Assembly (NCBI RefSeq): GCF_002933855.1
Contig: NZ_BFAQ01000016.1
Location: forward strand, 1-64,000
DNA: 64,000 bases
From: Vibrio penaeicida
GTDB taxonomy: Bacteria > Pseudomonadota > Gammaproteobacteria > Enterobacterales > Vibrionaceae
Reading direction: 5' to 3'
The position numbers and the translations under genes were made by a program. Each line of letters begins with the position of its first letter. Within the stretch, counting starts at the first letter, position 1. Below are positions 17,442-26,023 of this stretch, piece after piece. The notes beneath the pieces were generated by a model. The model did not search any database. It was not told where the DNA came from and saw only the letters and a list, made by a program, of their open reading frames with translations.

Positions 17442-18662
17442 ATGAAAGACGAAAAATTAACGCGACGTGGATTTATGAAAGTCTCTGCCCGTTATGGTGT
17501 GACATCAACGTTTATTGCTGCTGGCACATTAGGGGCGGGAGCGACTCTGTCGCAGCTCGCTCAAGCCGCAGAACAAACAACGAAAAAGCGCTATGCCGTT
17601 AAACCCAAATTCCAGCTTAAGTTTGGTGCATCTGGATTTAACGAGAAGAATCTGGATATTCAAAAGTCGGGGCAACTGTTCTTTGCCAAGGATCTTGAAG
17701 CGCGCACAAATGGCGCGATTCGGGTTGAGTTTATTGGTAGCAATCAAATTTGTGGGCAAACCAACTGTGTGAAAAAAACTCAGCAAGGCATTGTTGATAT
17801 CTACTCTGCCTCCACGCAAAACTCGGCCGGTGGTGCGCCTTATCTCAACGTTCTCGATTACGCCTACATGTTTCCTTCGCGAGCAGCGCAGTATCACTTC
17901 TTCTACAGCAAAAAGAGTGAAGCGTTACTGCGAGAGCCGATGAGGAAAAGGCACAACGTCCAGTTTTTGTTTACGCACTGCGAACTCAGGGGGATTCAAC
18001 TTGGGCTCAAATGGCAGGACAAACCAACGGTAACCTCTGTCGATCAACTTGCCGGAACCAAGAACCGAGTCACGGGCACGCAACTTGGCCGGATTGCTAT
18101 GGAGTTGATGAATTTAAACCCTGTTCCTATCGCATGGGAAGAGACCTTGGATGGTCTAAAGCAAGGGTTGATTGATGGTGCAGAAACGTGGATGGGGGCG
18201 GTGGCATACGCGGGAATGGCCCCTGTGGTTTCGCAGTGTGTAGACCTTAAATTCTTTTGTGGTACAGAGCATACGGCAATGAATCTTTCCGTGTTCGATA
18301 AGTTGGGTTCAGATTTGCAAGATGCGGTGATGGAGTCTGCGTATTTAGCGCAAATATACACACAAGGTATGAATGAAGCGGGCTTGTTCGACATTGTTGG
18401 CGCAACCAATCCACAGAAACCCGACACCATTTTTGCGAAAAATAACGTTCGAGTTGCGACGTTGTCCGATGCTGAACTGAGAAAAGCGGAAGAAATGTGC
18501 TCCCCTGAGTTTAATCCAAAACCTTGGGAGGCATGGCGCGACCGTTTAAACAAGTGGTCTGGTGGTCATGATACCTATCAAGAAATTTACGATATTGCTC
18601 GTGAGATCCCCAAAGACATGGCCGCAGTGAATGTTGAGCCACAGCGTTGGTGGCAGAGCTAA
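17442..18662 (+). CDS. TRAP transporter substrate-binding protein, Tat-exported (DctP family)
   Basis: Periplasmic receptor of a TRAP uptake system (406 aa). The N-terminus MKDEKLTRRGFMKVSARYG carries a twin-arginine motif, then a hydrophobic stretch ending QLAQAAE, consistent with Tat export of a folded protein. The DctP domain covers about 60-390 and contains the conserved arginine region VTGTQLGRIAMELMN, where the arginine usually binds the substrate carboxylate. Cysteines are unusually frequent for the family (ICGQTNC, HCELRG, QCVDLKFFCG). I chose ATG 17442 because GGAG lies 9 bases upstream. The substrate is not identifiable from sequence. Confidence 0.9.
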   Translation: MKDEKLTRRGFMKVSARYGVTSTFIAAGTLGAGATLSQLAQAAEQTTKKRYAVKPKFQLKFGASGFNEKNLDIQKSGQLFFAKDLEARTNGAIRVEFIGSNQICGQTNCVKKTQQGIVDIYSASTQNSAGGAPYLNVLDYAYMFPSRAAQYHFFYSKKSEALLREPMRKRHNVQFLFTHCELRGIQLGLKWQDKPTVTSVDQLAGTKNRVTGTQLGRIAMELMNLNPVPIAWEETLDGLKQGLIDGAETWMGAVAYAGMAPVVSQCVDLKFFCGTEHTAMNLSVFDKLGSDLQDAVMESAYLAQIYTQGMNEAGLFDIVGATNPQKPDTIFAKNNVRVATLSDAELRKAEEMCSPEFNPKPWEAWRDRLNKWSGGHDTYQEIYDIAREIPKDMAAVNVEPQRWWQS

Positions 18663-18711
18663 TAAGAATAGGGTGGTGCAGCGGTTATTGCGGCACCTTT
18701 CCTACCCTAAA

Positions 18712-18737
18712 CCTTGAGGTCACTTGGGTATATCAAG
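18712..18737. repeat. Solitary end of the Vibrio interspersed repeat
   Basis: CCTTGAGGTCACTTGGGTAT plus ATC matches the terminal segment at 4058-4077 almost exactly and the ends of the full element at 34282-34550 with a few changes. It lies in the 102-bp spacer between the TRAP receptor and small permease genes, so it is inside a probable transcript. Confidence 0.65.
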
Positions 18738-18764
18738 CATAAATTCAGATAACAGGATAGGGAT

Positions 18765-19292
18765 ATGACGTATCTTCGAACGCTTTTGGGTTGGCTGGAC
18801 AAAAACACGGAAAAAGTGATTATTCTGATTACTTACATCTCGATGGCGGGGATTATTTTTGTCGAGGTGATTCGGCGTTTCTTGTTCAATCAGCAGGTTC
18901 CGTGGAGTACCACCGTTCCTGTCTTGCTCTTTTTGTGGGTCACGTGGTTTGGCGCCTCTTACAACATCAAGAAACGCACTCACTTGGCGCTGACTGAAGT
19001 TCGGTCTCGGTTGCCATATCGAATGCAGTTTTATTGTTTTGTTTTGGATGCCGTCTTATGGATTGCGTTCGCTGTGATAGTCATTTACTACACCTACCAA
19101 CAGACTTGGCTGGCGTATGACAACTTCGCCATTGTGGGGGGCACCGATAACGTAATGGAATGGTGGTTTTATTTGGCGACGCCATTGGCTTGGGGGCTAA
19201 TAGTGGTTCGGGTGCTTCAGAATTTGAAGCAAGACATTGTTCGCTATCGCAATAACGAACCGTTTGTGCTGCAAGCATCATTATTGGATTAA
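18765..19292 (+). CDS. TRAP transporter small permease (DctQ family)
   Basis: Inner-membrane small subunit (175 aa) with four predicted transmembrane helices (about 17-37, 48-65, 86-108, 130-150). The family pattern FVEVIRRF in helix 1 and the PWSTTVPVLLFLWVTWFGA segment fit DctQ. An AGGATAGGGAT ribosome binding region precedes the ATG. It is followed 10 bp later by the large permease, so both are one transcription unit with the receptor upstream. Confidence 0.9.
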   Translation: MTYLRTLLGWLDKNTEKVIILITYISMAGIIFVEVIRRFLFNQQVPWSTTVPVLLFLWVTWFGASYNIKKRTHLALTEVRSRLPYRMQFYCFVLDAVLWIAFAVIVIYYTYQQTWLAYDNFAIVGGTDNVMEWWFYLATPLAWGLIVVRVLQNLKQDIVRYRNNEPFVLQASLLD

Positions 19293-19302
19293 GGGAGGAA
19301 TC

Positions 19303-20592
19303 ATGGATAACGCAACACTTATTACCCTTATTTCAATCGGTGTAACGATTTTGTTTTTGCTGGGTATTCCGATTTTCTTGGTGATTGGTTTCTGGGTCGT
19401 TGGATGCAGTCTCGTCATCGATTTCACTCTTGCAAACGTGGGTGTAACCCTATTTGAAGGATTGAGCTTTTTCGGTTTACTGGCGCTGCCTTTGTTTATT
19501 CTAACAGGCGACCTGATCAATGCGGCTGGTATCGCCAAGCGCATGTCGGACTTTGCTTATTCAATTCTGGGCTGGGTTCGTGGTGGGCTAGGAATGGCCA
19601 CCATTGGTGCATGCGGAATGTTCGCCGCCATTTCGGGATCGAATGCGGGGACCACGGCAACAATCGGTTCGATCATGCAGCCTGAAATGGCAAAAAACAA
19701 ATACGATGAACGCTTTGCGGCAGCCACCGTCGCTGCGGGAGGCACGGTGGGAATCATTATTCCGCCGAGCATTATCTTTATCGTTTATGGTTTTCTGCTT
19801 GACTTATCCATCAGTGATTTGTTTATAGGCGGTATGCTACCAGGCATTCTAATGGTGATCGCCATGCAGGTGACCTGTTACTTGGTTAGCCGACGCAATA
19901 ATTGGGGAGACATGATTCGATTCGAACCAAAGCGAATTGTTCGTGCTGGCCTCAGAGCGTATTTAGGCATACTGGCGATCGGGATTGTGATTTACGGCAT
20001 ATATTCTGGAACGTTTTCACCAACAGAAGCCGCAGGGGTAACAGTTGGGTTTTGTTTGATTGCCGGTGTCTTGGTGACTCGCCAAATAAAGCTTTCTAAG
20101 TTGCCGGAAATCTTGCTTCGCTCTGGGCAGATTACAGGCATGTTAGCACCGTTGATCGCGGTTTCGGTTGTCATGCAGCAAATTCTCTCACTATTGGGAG
20201 CAGGAGAAGTCGTGAATGGCTGGATGTCGAACATTGGTGACCCAGTCTTTATTCTGTTGGCGTGTATGTTCCTCGTTCTTATGGCGGGCACTGTGCTAGA
20301 AAGTTTGCCTAACACCATCATATTGGCACCGATTTTGGCACCAATAGCCTACAGTGCAGGCGTGGATCCCATTCACTTTGCGGTGGTTTTCCTTGTCGGC
20401 GATGCAATCGGATTTATTACTCCCCCATATGGGCTTAACTTGTATGTCGCCAGTGGTATGACGGGTATACCGTACTTCACGATTGTGCGTCATGTTCTGC
20501 CATATTTATTCGCATTGATGATTGCTTGGCTTATCATTGCTTTCTGGCCACCGCTGTCGACATTCTTATTGCAATTTGGTGGTGCTGGTTAG
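19303..20592 (+). CDS. TRAP transporter large permease (DctM family)
   Basis: Large inner-membrane subunit forming the sodium-coupled transport path (429 aa, about 12 transmembrane helices). Family landmarks are the LPLFILTGDLINAAGIAKRM region, the GAISGS-like FAAISGSNAGTTATIG motif, IIIPPSIIFIVYG and the C-terminal ITPPYGLNLYVASG. ATG 19303 has a strong AAGGGAGGAATC ribosome binding site; an upstream in-frame codon would overlap the small permease. The next gene is the IclR regulator 45 bp downstream. Confidence 0.93.
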   Translation: MDNATLITLISIGVTILFLLGIPIFLVIGFWVVGCSLVIDFTLANVGVTLFEGLSFFGLLALPLFILTGDLINAAGIAKRMSDFAYSILGWVRGGLGMATIGACGMFAAISGSNAGTTATIGSIMQPEMAKNKYDERFAAATVAAGGTVGIIIPPSIIFIVYGFLLDLSISDLFIGGMLPGILMVIAMQVTCYLVSRRNNWGDMIRFEPKRIVRAGLRAYLGILAIGIVIYGIYSGTFSPTEAAGVTVGFCLIAGVLVTRQIKLSKLPEILLRSGQITGMLAPLIAVSVVMQQILSLLGAGEVVNGWMSNIGDPVFILLACMFLVLMAGTVLESLPNTIILAPILAPIAYSAGVDPIHFAVVFLVGDAIGFITPPYGLNLYVASGMTGIPYFTIVRHVLPYLFALMIAWLIIAFWPPLSTFLLQFGGAG

Positions 20593-20637
20593 GTCAATAA
20601 ATCTAGGCAAACTCAGGCTTTAAAGAGGGGAAAATAC

Positions 20638-21402
20638 ATGGATGAGGAACGGCATTCTTACCCTACCATCATGCGCGGATTTGTGGTGTTGGAGAGAGTG
20701 GTGCAAGCACACAAGCCAATATCGACAGCAGACTTGATGGATGAACTCGGTTTAGCCAAGCCGACACTGAACCGAATACTTCAGCAGTTAGAGGAAGAAG
20801 GTTTAGTGGAGCGTGAGCCCGTGAGTCGGCGTTATATACCCAGCTTACGTGCGCGTGCTTTTTCGAGGAGCATTATGTCGAATCATGCATTAAGCGCGCC
20901 TCGACATGCGATCTTAAAAGTATTGTCTCAAGAAGTTGATGAAACGTGTAATTGCACCATGTTAGATGGCGATCACACCGTTTACTTTGATCGCGTTGAA
21001 GCTAATTGGCCGTATCGAATTCAGCTTCCTGTTGGGTCTCAGCTTCCCCTTCATTGCACGGCAAGCGGGAAAATGCTGCTTGCTCATATGAAGCCTAAAG
21101 TTCGAGATAAGCTAATCAATGCAACACCATTGAAATCTTATACGTCATTCACGCTTACTGATCCCAGTGCTTTGTTGGAAGAGCTGGAGAAGATTCGTCA
21201 TGAGGGGATTGCATTTGATCGGGAAGAATTTATGGAAGGTATGGTGGCAATTGCTGTACCCGTCCGGGATCAAAGCGGTAGCGTGTGCTTCACGGTCTCT
21301 GTTCATGCCCCTAAAATTCGTAAGACGTTGGAAGATTTACGAATGTATCTCCCCTTTCTGAATAAAGCCGCTACTGCTTTGGCGAAAGTTCAGTTTGAAT
21401 AA
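20638..21402 (+). CDS. IclR-family transcriptional regulator
   Basis: 254-aa regulator with an N-terminal winged helix (about 8-70, TADLMDELGLAKPTLNRILQ as the recognition region) and a C-terminal IclR effector domain (about 80-250) including LPLHCTASGKMLLAH and GIAFDREEF with the usual AVPV(R)D segment. A GAGGGG ribosome binding site precedes the ATG. It lies last in the TRAP operon, 45 bp from the permease, so it probably controls this block in response to the imported compound or its oxidation product. Confidence 0.92.
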   Translation: MDEERHSYPTIMRGFVVLERVVQAHKPISTADLMDELGLAKPTLNRILQQLEEEGLVEREPVSRRYIPSLRARAFSRSIMSNHALSAPRHAILKVLSQEVDETCNCTMLDGDHTVYFDRVEANWPYRIQLPVGSQLPLHCTASGKMLLAHMKPKVRDKLINATPLKSYTSFTLTDPSALLEELEKIRHEGIAFDREEFMEGMVAIAVPVRDQSGSVCFTVSVHAPKIRKTLEDLRMYLPFLNKAATALAKVQFE

Positions 21403-21431
21403 CTCTTTCGATATAGCAAAAAAATGCAATA

Positions 21432-21459
21432 AAAAAGACCAGCCGAAGCTGGTCTTTTT
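21432..21459. terminator. Bidirectional terminator, iclR-type gene / tpiA
   Basis: Perfect stem AAAAAGACCAGC / GCTGGTCTTTTT around a CGAA loop, with A and T runs giving a terminator on both strands between convergent genes. Confidence 0.9.
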
Positions 21460-21481
21460 AATGTGTTCTGGAAAATCAGAA

Positions 21482-22252
21482 TTACGCTTTTGCTTCTGCC
21501 GCTGCTTTAGCGATAGCTGCGAAACCTTTAGGGTCTAGAGATGCACCACCTACTAGCGCACCATCGATGTCTGGTTGTGCGAAGTAAGATGCTGCATTTT
21601 CTGGCTTAACAGAACCACCGTATTGGATGATTACTTGCTCTGCTACTGCTGCATCTTTTTCAGCGATAAGTGCACGGATAGAAGCGTGAATACGCTGTGC
21701 ATCATCAGCTGTTGCTGCTTTACCAGTACCGATAGCCCAGATTGGTTCGTATGCGATGATTGCGCCATTTAGAGCTTCAACGCCGTAAGCGTCGATCACT
21801 GCATTGATTTGACGTGCACATACAGCTTCAGTTTCGCCTGCTTCGTTTTGAGCTTCAGACTCACCGATACAGAATACTGGCTTCAGACCGTTTTCTTTAA
21901 GGAACGCGAACTTCTTAGCAACAAACTCGTCAGACTCAGCGTGGTATTCACGACGCTCAGAGTGACCGATGATGATGTGTGTTGCACCGAAATCTTTCAG
22001 CATTTCAGGAGAAGTATCACCAGTGAATGCACCGCTGTTATTTACATCAGTGTTTTGCGCGCCCAAGATGATTTTGTTGCCACCTTCTTTAATTAGACGC
22101 TCAGCTAGGTCGATGTAAAGTGCTGGTGGAGCAACTGCAACGTCTACACCAGTTACGCCTTCAAGTTCAGCATTTAGGCCATTTAATAGTTCAGTGACCA
22201 TTGATTTGCTGCCATTAAGTTTCCAGTTACCCATCACTACAGGACGACGCAT
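21482..22252 (-). CDS. tpiA: Triosephosphate isomerase
   Basis: Cytosolic glycolytic enzyme interconverting dihydroxyacetone phosphate and glyceraldehyde-3-phosphate (256 aa). Catalytic residues are visible: Lys11 in GNWKLNG, His97 in IIIGHSERR and Glu169 in [12 protein letters not shown], with the phosphate loop YGGSVKPEN and GALVGGASL at the end. A GGAGATATTCC region precedes the ATG. The 246-bp upstream gap holds its promoter and a short inverted repeat CATGAC / GTCATG. Confidence 0.98.
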   Translation of the reverse strand: MRRPVVMGNWKLNGSKSMVTELLNGLNAELEGVTGVDVAVAPPALYIDLAERLIKEGGNKIILGAQNTDVNNSGAFTGDTSPEMLKDFGATHIIIGHSERREYHAESDEFVAKKFAFLKENGLKPVFCIGESEAQNEAGETEAVCARQINAVIDAYGVEALNGAIIAYEPIWAIGTGKAATADDAQRIHASIRALIAEKDAAVAEQVIIQYGGSVKPENAASYFAQPDIDGALVGGASLDPKGFAAIAKAAAEAKA

Positions 22253-22498
22253 AGGAATATCTCCATTAATTAATGTAAAAAATAAACGTGATTGCGAAAG
22301 AATATAACAGATTAATACGGCTAAATCATGACTGGTGTCATGTCTTTCCGTGATCTGACTGTAAGGCCAGATCTGATGGTGTTACCAAAGAGATAAAAAC
22401 CAGTGATCAAGTGGGCAGTTTCATGCCCAGAGTGCACCAAGGCGCTTAATTTCCTGTATCTTACCCCCAATCACGGAAGAGAATAATAAGGACGAGCA

Positions 22499-22846
22499 AT
22501 GCCTAACTTAGTGATGGAGTATTCGAACTCGGTCGATGAACGAGTGAATGTGCAATTGTTGCTGGAAGATTTACATCAAGCAGCGATAAACAGTGGTTTG
22601 TTTGAAGTGTCCTCGGTAAAGTCTCGAGCTTTGCGTTGCCATCATTGGTTGGTGGGGGATCAAGAAGACTCGGTGGATTTTATTCACATTACATTTGATT
22701 TGTTAGACGGCAGAACCGAAGAACAAAAACGCACGTTGTCGAGTCAGTTGATGGTGATATTGCAACAGCAAGCCAGTGAAGTTCATAGCTTGACCATTAA
22801 TGTCCGTGATATGGACACCAAATGTTTTCAAAAAGTGCTCAATTGA
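22499..22846 (+). CDS. 5-carboxymethyl-2-hydroxymuconate delta-isomerase-like tautomerase
   Basis: 115-aa member of the CHMI branch of the tautomerase superfamily. The start MPNLVMEYSNSVD leaves Pro as residue 1 after Met removal, the catalytic base of the family. In E. coli strains the homologue HpaF acts in homoprotocatechuate breakdown, but no other genes of that pathway lie here, so the natural substrate is uncertain. It precedes the DUF805 gene by 17 bp, suggesting one transcript. Confidence 0.85.
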   Translation: MPNLVMEYSNSVDERVNVQLLLEDLHQAAINSGLFEVSSVKSRALRCHHWLVGDQEDSVDFIHITFDLLDGRTEEQKRTLSSQLMVILQQQASEVHSLTINVRDMDTKCFQKVLN

Positions 22847-22863
22847 GCAAAGGTAAGTAAAAG

Positions 22864-23292
22864 ATGTCGATGAAGCAGTACTTGTTTTCTTTTCGCGGAC
22901 GTATCGGGCGTCAGGTTTTCTGGATCTGGAATGCGTTCTATTATCTGATTGTGATTGGTTTTAGTTTTGGTGCAGGGACATTATTCCCAGACTTAGGAAA
23001 TATCATTGCCATCGCCTTCCTAGCGTTTATGCTTTTCCCTGATCTTGCTATTACCGCAAAACGTTGGCACGACAGGGGAAAATCGGTGTACTGGCTTGCA
23101 TTGCATATTCCGGTTATCGCTGGGCGTGTTTTGGTGCCTGTTGCAGCGCCAGGCGTTGAAATTCAAACTTCACCCCTTGAAATGATTGCTTCTATCTTGG
23201 CGCTGGCGGCGGGGGTGTGGATTTTTGTAGAATGTGGTCTGCTGAAAGGCGACGACAAAGAAAACCAATATGGCGCTCCTCCGCTTAAATAA
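22864..23292 (+). CDS. DUF805-family membrane protein (YhaH-like)
   Basis: 142-aa inner-membrane protein of unknown function. It shows the DUF805 pattern: an N-terminal FRGRIGRQVFWIWNAF, three to four hydrophobic segments (about 22-42, 45-62, 76-95, 107-126), and the conserved loop AKRWHDRGKSVYW. The C-terminus is hydrophilic (KENQYGAPP), which is also a family feature. No enzymatic motif is visible. It is cotranscribed with the tautomerase and ends before a strong terminator. Confidence 0.88.
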   Translation: MSMKQYLFSFRGRIGRQVFWIWNAFYYLIVIGFSFGAGTLFPDLGNIIAIAFLAFMLFPDLAITAKRWHDRGKSVYWLALHIPVIAGRVLVPVAAPGVEIQTSPLEMIASILALAAGVWIFVECGLLKGDDKENQYGAPPLK

Positions 23293-23350
23293 GCCAATCC
23301 TCGTGCGATATTGAAAGCGGCAAAAGCGCAACGAATGCAATAGCCCAATG

Positions 23351-23378
23351 AAAAACGGACCGAAGGAGGTCCGTTTTT
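23351..23378. terminator. Bidirectional terminator
   Basis: AAAAACGGACC / GGTCCGTTTTT, 11-bp stem with a 6-base loop, between the DUF805 gene and the convergent 23437-23766 gene. Confidence 0.9.
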
Positions 23379-23436
23379 GTATTTGTACTCAAACTATGTG
23401 TAGAGTTCAGCGAGTTTCGTTTGAGTGTACTTCGAG

Positions 23437-23766
23437 CTATTGTTTTCGTTCTAAGTCGAACGGAACAATGTCGGCGGATTCCTTAATGATATCGCCATGC
23501 AAAGCATCTTGGAATTTACCAATTTGAGCGGTGAGCTCGTTCATTAATGCTACGTTGGCATGAGTTGGGTTTTTACATCGGTCAATGACTCGTTCGATGT
23601 GAGTTTGCTGCGCCCGCAAGCGGGGCTGCATTTCAGATGATGCGTATGTAATCATCTCATCGCACATCTTCTGGCGAAATTGATTAAATGCTTCTGGGTC
23701 ATCCTGAGCCAGAGCGACAAGCTCCTCAAATGGAGGTAAAGTTTGATCATATTGAGCGCGTCCCAT
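23437..23766 (-). CDS. Small helical protein, DUF3135-like
   Basis: 109-aa cytosolic protein without recognised enzymatic motifs. The N-terminal segment LPPFEELVALAQDDPEAF and the following helices recall DUF3135 proteins of Vibrio; function unknown. I chose ATG 23766 (MGRAQYDQT) because a perfect AGGAGG lies 6 bases upstream; a GTG two codons earlier lies right against that site. It appears monocistronic. Confidence 0.8.
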   Translation of the reverse strand: MGRAQYDQTLPPFEELVALAQDDPEAFNQFRQKMCDEMITYASSEMQPRLRAQQTHIERVIDRCKNPTHANVALMNELTAQIGKFQDALHGDIIKESADIVPFDLERKQ

Positions 23767-23945
23767 CTGCACCCTCCTACTTCTTCGTTACAGCACATGA
23801 TCAGAGCATACGATAAAATTAGCTCAAAAAATGCACTGTAATTGCTCTATTATTGTTCTGTCTCATTATTGATATATGCAACTTTAATCTTAGGGTAATG
23901 CGACAAATTGAGCTTTCAACGTAAGCTTATGATGCGATTGGGAAA

Positions 23946-24563
23946 TTAGTGAGGGCTAATTTGATAGCTGCAGCGACGCTTTCCTTGAATGATATGTTCG
24001 GTTCGCGTAACGGAATAATCTTTTCCTAAAAGCTTACGAAAGACATTCAGTTCAGATAAGCAGAGATTGGGGCACCGTTTTGCTGCTCGGCAAATAGGGC
24101 AATGATTTTCTATGAGTTCAAATCCTTGCTCGTTTTTTAACAGTTCAACCATGTAACCTTCGCTATCACGGAGCTCAGTAAGCACGTTTAGCTTTTCTTC
24201 TAGTGTCTTACAATCTTCCATTGCTGCTTGGTATTGTCTAAGAGTGGTTGCTTCACGTTCAGCGGTGACTTTTTCCATGCCTTCTCGACCAAACACAGAC
24301 TCCACGGCGTCAATCATATTAATCATCAGGTCGCTATGACCATCAAAGAATTGTGCGTGACCTTTATCGGTAAGTGACCAATGGCGGGTCGGGCGTCCGA
24401 CTTTCGCTTTTATATCATCAAAATCTAAGAACCCTTCGTCTTCTAGGCTCTGAAGGTGTTGGCGTGCGCCCATCGTTGTCATGGATAAATCTTGTGAAAG
24501 TTTTTTGGCAGTAATAGCACCTTCACGTTTGATTTTATTCAGAATCCGATCAGTGGTTTTCAT
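23946..24563 (-). CDS. Winged-helix transcriptional regulator with C-terminal cysteine cluster (COG2345/SufR-like)
   Basis: 205-aa protein with an N-terminal winged helix (about 1-75; ITAKKLSQDLSMTTMGARQH as helix-turn-helix, then GRPTRHWSLTDKG as the wing), a central helical segment (about 85-150) and a C-terminal cysteine cluster ENHCPICRAAKRCPNLCLSE plus a further Cys in KRRCSYQI. The spacing, together with a nearby His, could bind an Fe-S cluster or metal, as in SufR-like repressors; this is inference. It stands alone between the DUF3135-like gene and glpX, so its targets are not evident. Confidence 0.85.
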   Translation of the reverse strand: MKTTDRILNKIKREGAITAKKLSQDLSMTTMGARQHLQSLEDEGFLDFDDIKAKVGRPTRHWSLTDKGHAQFFDGHSDLMINMIDAVESVFGREGMEKVTAEREATTLRQYQAAMEDCKTLEEKLNVLTELRDSEGYMVELLKNEQGFELIENHCPICRAAKRCPNLCLSELNVFRKLLGKDYSVTRTEHIIQGKRRCSYQISPH

Positions 24564-24662
24564 GTTGTCCTTACCTCTAGCTTGATAACTATTATGAGGT
24601 ATGAGGTTAATAAAGCAAACTCTTGATTAACTGTTTGGCGCTTTGTTAATGGAGGAGTCTAA

Positions 24663-24690
24663 AAACAAAAAGCGCAGCCTAGGCTGCGCT
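24663..24690 (-). terminator. glpX terminator
   Basis: A perfect 20-bp palindrome, AGCGCAGCCTAGGCTGCGCT (24671-24690), is followed on the minus strand by TTTTTGTT, 20 bp after the glpX stop. Confidence 0.8.
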
Positions 24691-24710
24691 AATGACAATA
24701 CTATTATCGC

Positions 24711-25718
24711 TTACAGGATGAAGTCGCGAACTTCGTCATCTTTACGATCAAGGTAGTGAGTAGACTGAATACGGCGAATCGTACGACAACGACCTCGAAT
24801 TAACAGTGTTTCGGTAGTGGCGATATTCCCTTGGCGAGAAATCCCCTCAAGCAGATCGCCTTTGGTAATACCGGTCGCAGAAAAGACCACATTGTCGCTG
24901 CGCGCCATATCTTCCATACGCAAAACAATGCCAGCGGTAACGCCCATTTCTTTACAGCGCTCTAGCTCTTTTTCGCCATGTACTCGGTTTTCTGGCGTAT
25001 CGCCTTTGACTTCGTGACGTGGTAGTAAGCGACCGTGCATATCACCATCTAATGCGCGAATAACCGCTGCTGATACCACGCCTTCCGGTGCGCCACCAAT
25101 GCAGTACATAACATCCACTTCGCTATTTGGCATACAAGTTAGAATGGATGCGGCAACATCACCATCCGGCACAGCAAATACACGAATACCCATCTGCTGC
25201 ATTTCAGCAATCACGGCATCGTGGCGAGGCTTGGCTAGTGTGGTTACGGTTAATGTATCCAGTGTTTTCCCTAGAGCGGTAGCGATGTTCGTTAGGTTTT
25301 CGGCCAGTGGCTTACTCAGATCAATCGCCCCTTTAGCACCCGGACCCACAACCAATTTTTCCATGTACATGTCAGGTGCTTTCAAAAAGCTGCCTTTTTC
25401 ACCAGCAGCTAGTACCGCTAGCGCATTTGATTGCCCCATTGCGGTCATGCGAGTGCCTTCGATTGGGTCAACCGCGATATCCACGGCATCACCGCCAACG
25501 CCAACACTTTCACCAATGTAAAGCATAGGAGCATCATCAATCTCGCCTTCTCCGATAACAATCTCACCAGAGATGTCGGTTTTATTGAGAAGGGCACGCA
25601 TAACTTCAACAGCGGCACCATCAGCGGCGTTTTTGTCGCCTCGACCAAGCCATTTATAGCCAGCCAGTGCTGCGCCTTCCGTTACTCGGGAAAATGCCAT
25701 CGCCAAATCGCGTTTCAT
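24711..25718 (-). CDS. glpX: Class II fructose-1,6-bisphosphatase
   Basis: Gluconeogenic enzyme hydrolysing fructose-1,6-bisphosphate (335 aa). The N-terminus MKRDLAMAFSRVTEGAALAG and GRGDKNAADGAAVE match the GlpX family, followed by the metal site around GEGEIDDAPMLYIGE and VDPIEGT. ATG 25718 has GGAG just upstream; an in-frame codon 18 bp earlier is less likely. Unlike E. coli it is not in a glpFK operon here; it is a single gene with its own terminator. Confidence 0.96.
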   Translation of the reverse strand: MKRDLAMAFSRVTEGAALAGYKWLGRGDKNAADGAAVEVMRALLNKTDISGEIVIGEGEIDDAPMLYIGESVGVGGDAVDIAVDPIEGTRMTAMGQSNALAVLAAGEKGSFLKAPDMYMEKLVVGPGAKGAIDLSKPLAENLTNIATALGKTLDTLTVTTLAKPRHDAVIAEMQQMGIRVFAVPDGDVAASILTCMPNSEVDVMYCIGGAPEGVVSAAVIRALDGDMHGRLLPRHEVKGDTPENRVHGEKELERCKEMGVTAGIVLRMEDMARSDNVVFSATGITKGDLLEGISRQGNIATTETLLIRGRCRTIRRIQSTHYLDRKDDEVRDFIL

Positions 25719-26023
25719 ATGGACTCCAGATACCAAACAAAATTAGAGAAATAATTGGCGGCGATTCTATCACAGCCCCATTCAAACGTTTGCGATTTTG
25801 CCTTTGAAATCCAGTGTCGATTGCCCAGCATCAATTTTTGACGGTAAATTTGTAGATATTAATAATGAACGTCAAGATTTGGTTAAATATCGACTTTTTT
25901 TTAACCAACCGAGCATAGATCACCAATTTTGAACGTGTGTCTATCAAAGATGCTGAGTAGAATGTGAGGTAATTTGTGAACTTTCATTCACGCAGACTGA
26001 ATCAAAATAAACAGGTGGCTAAC

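Noticed and set aside
18044..18553. 169-aa minus-strand frame opposite the TRAP receptor gene
   Set aside because: Antisense shadow; the plus-strand protein has full DctP character.
25099..25521. 140-aa plus-strand frame within glpX
   Set aside because: Antisense shadow of a conserved enzyme gene.
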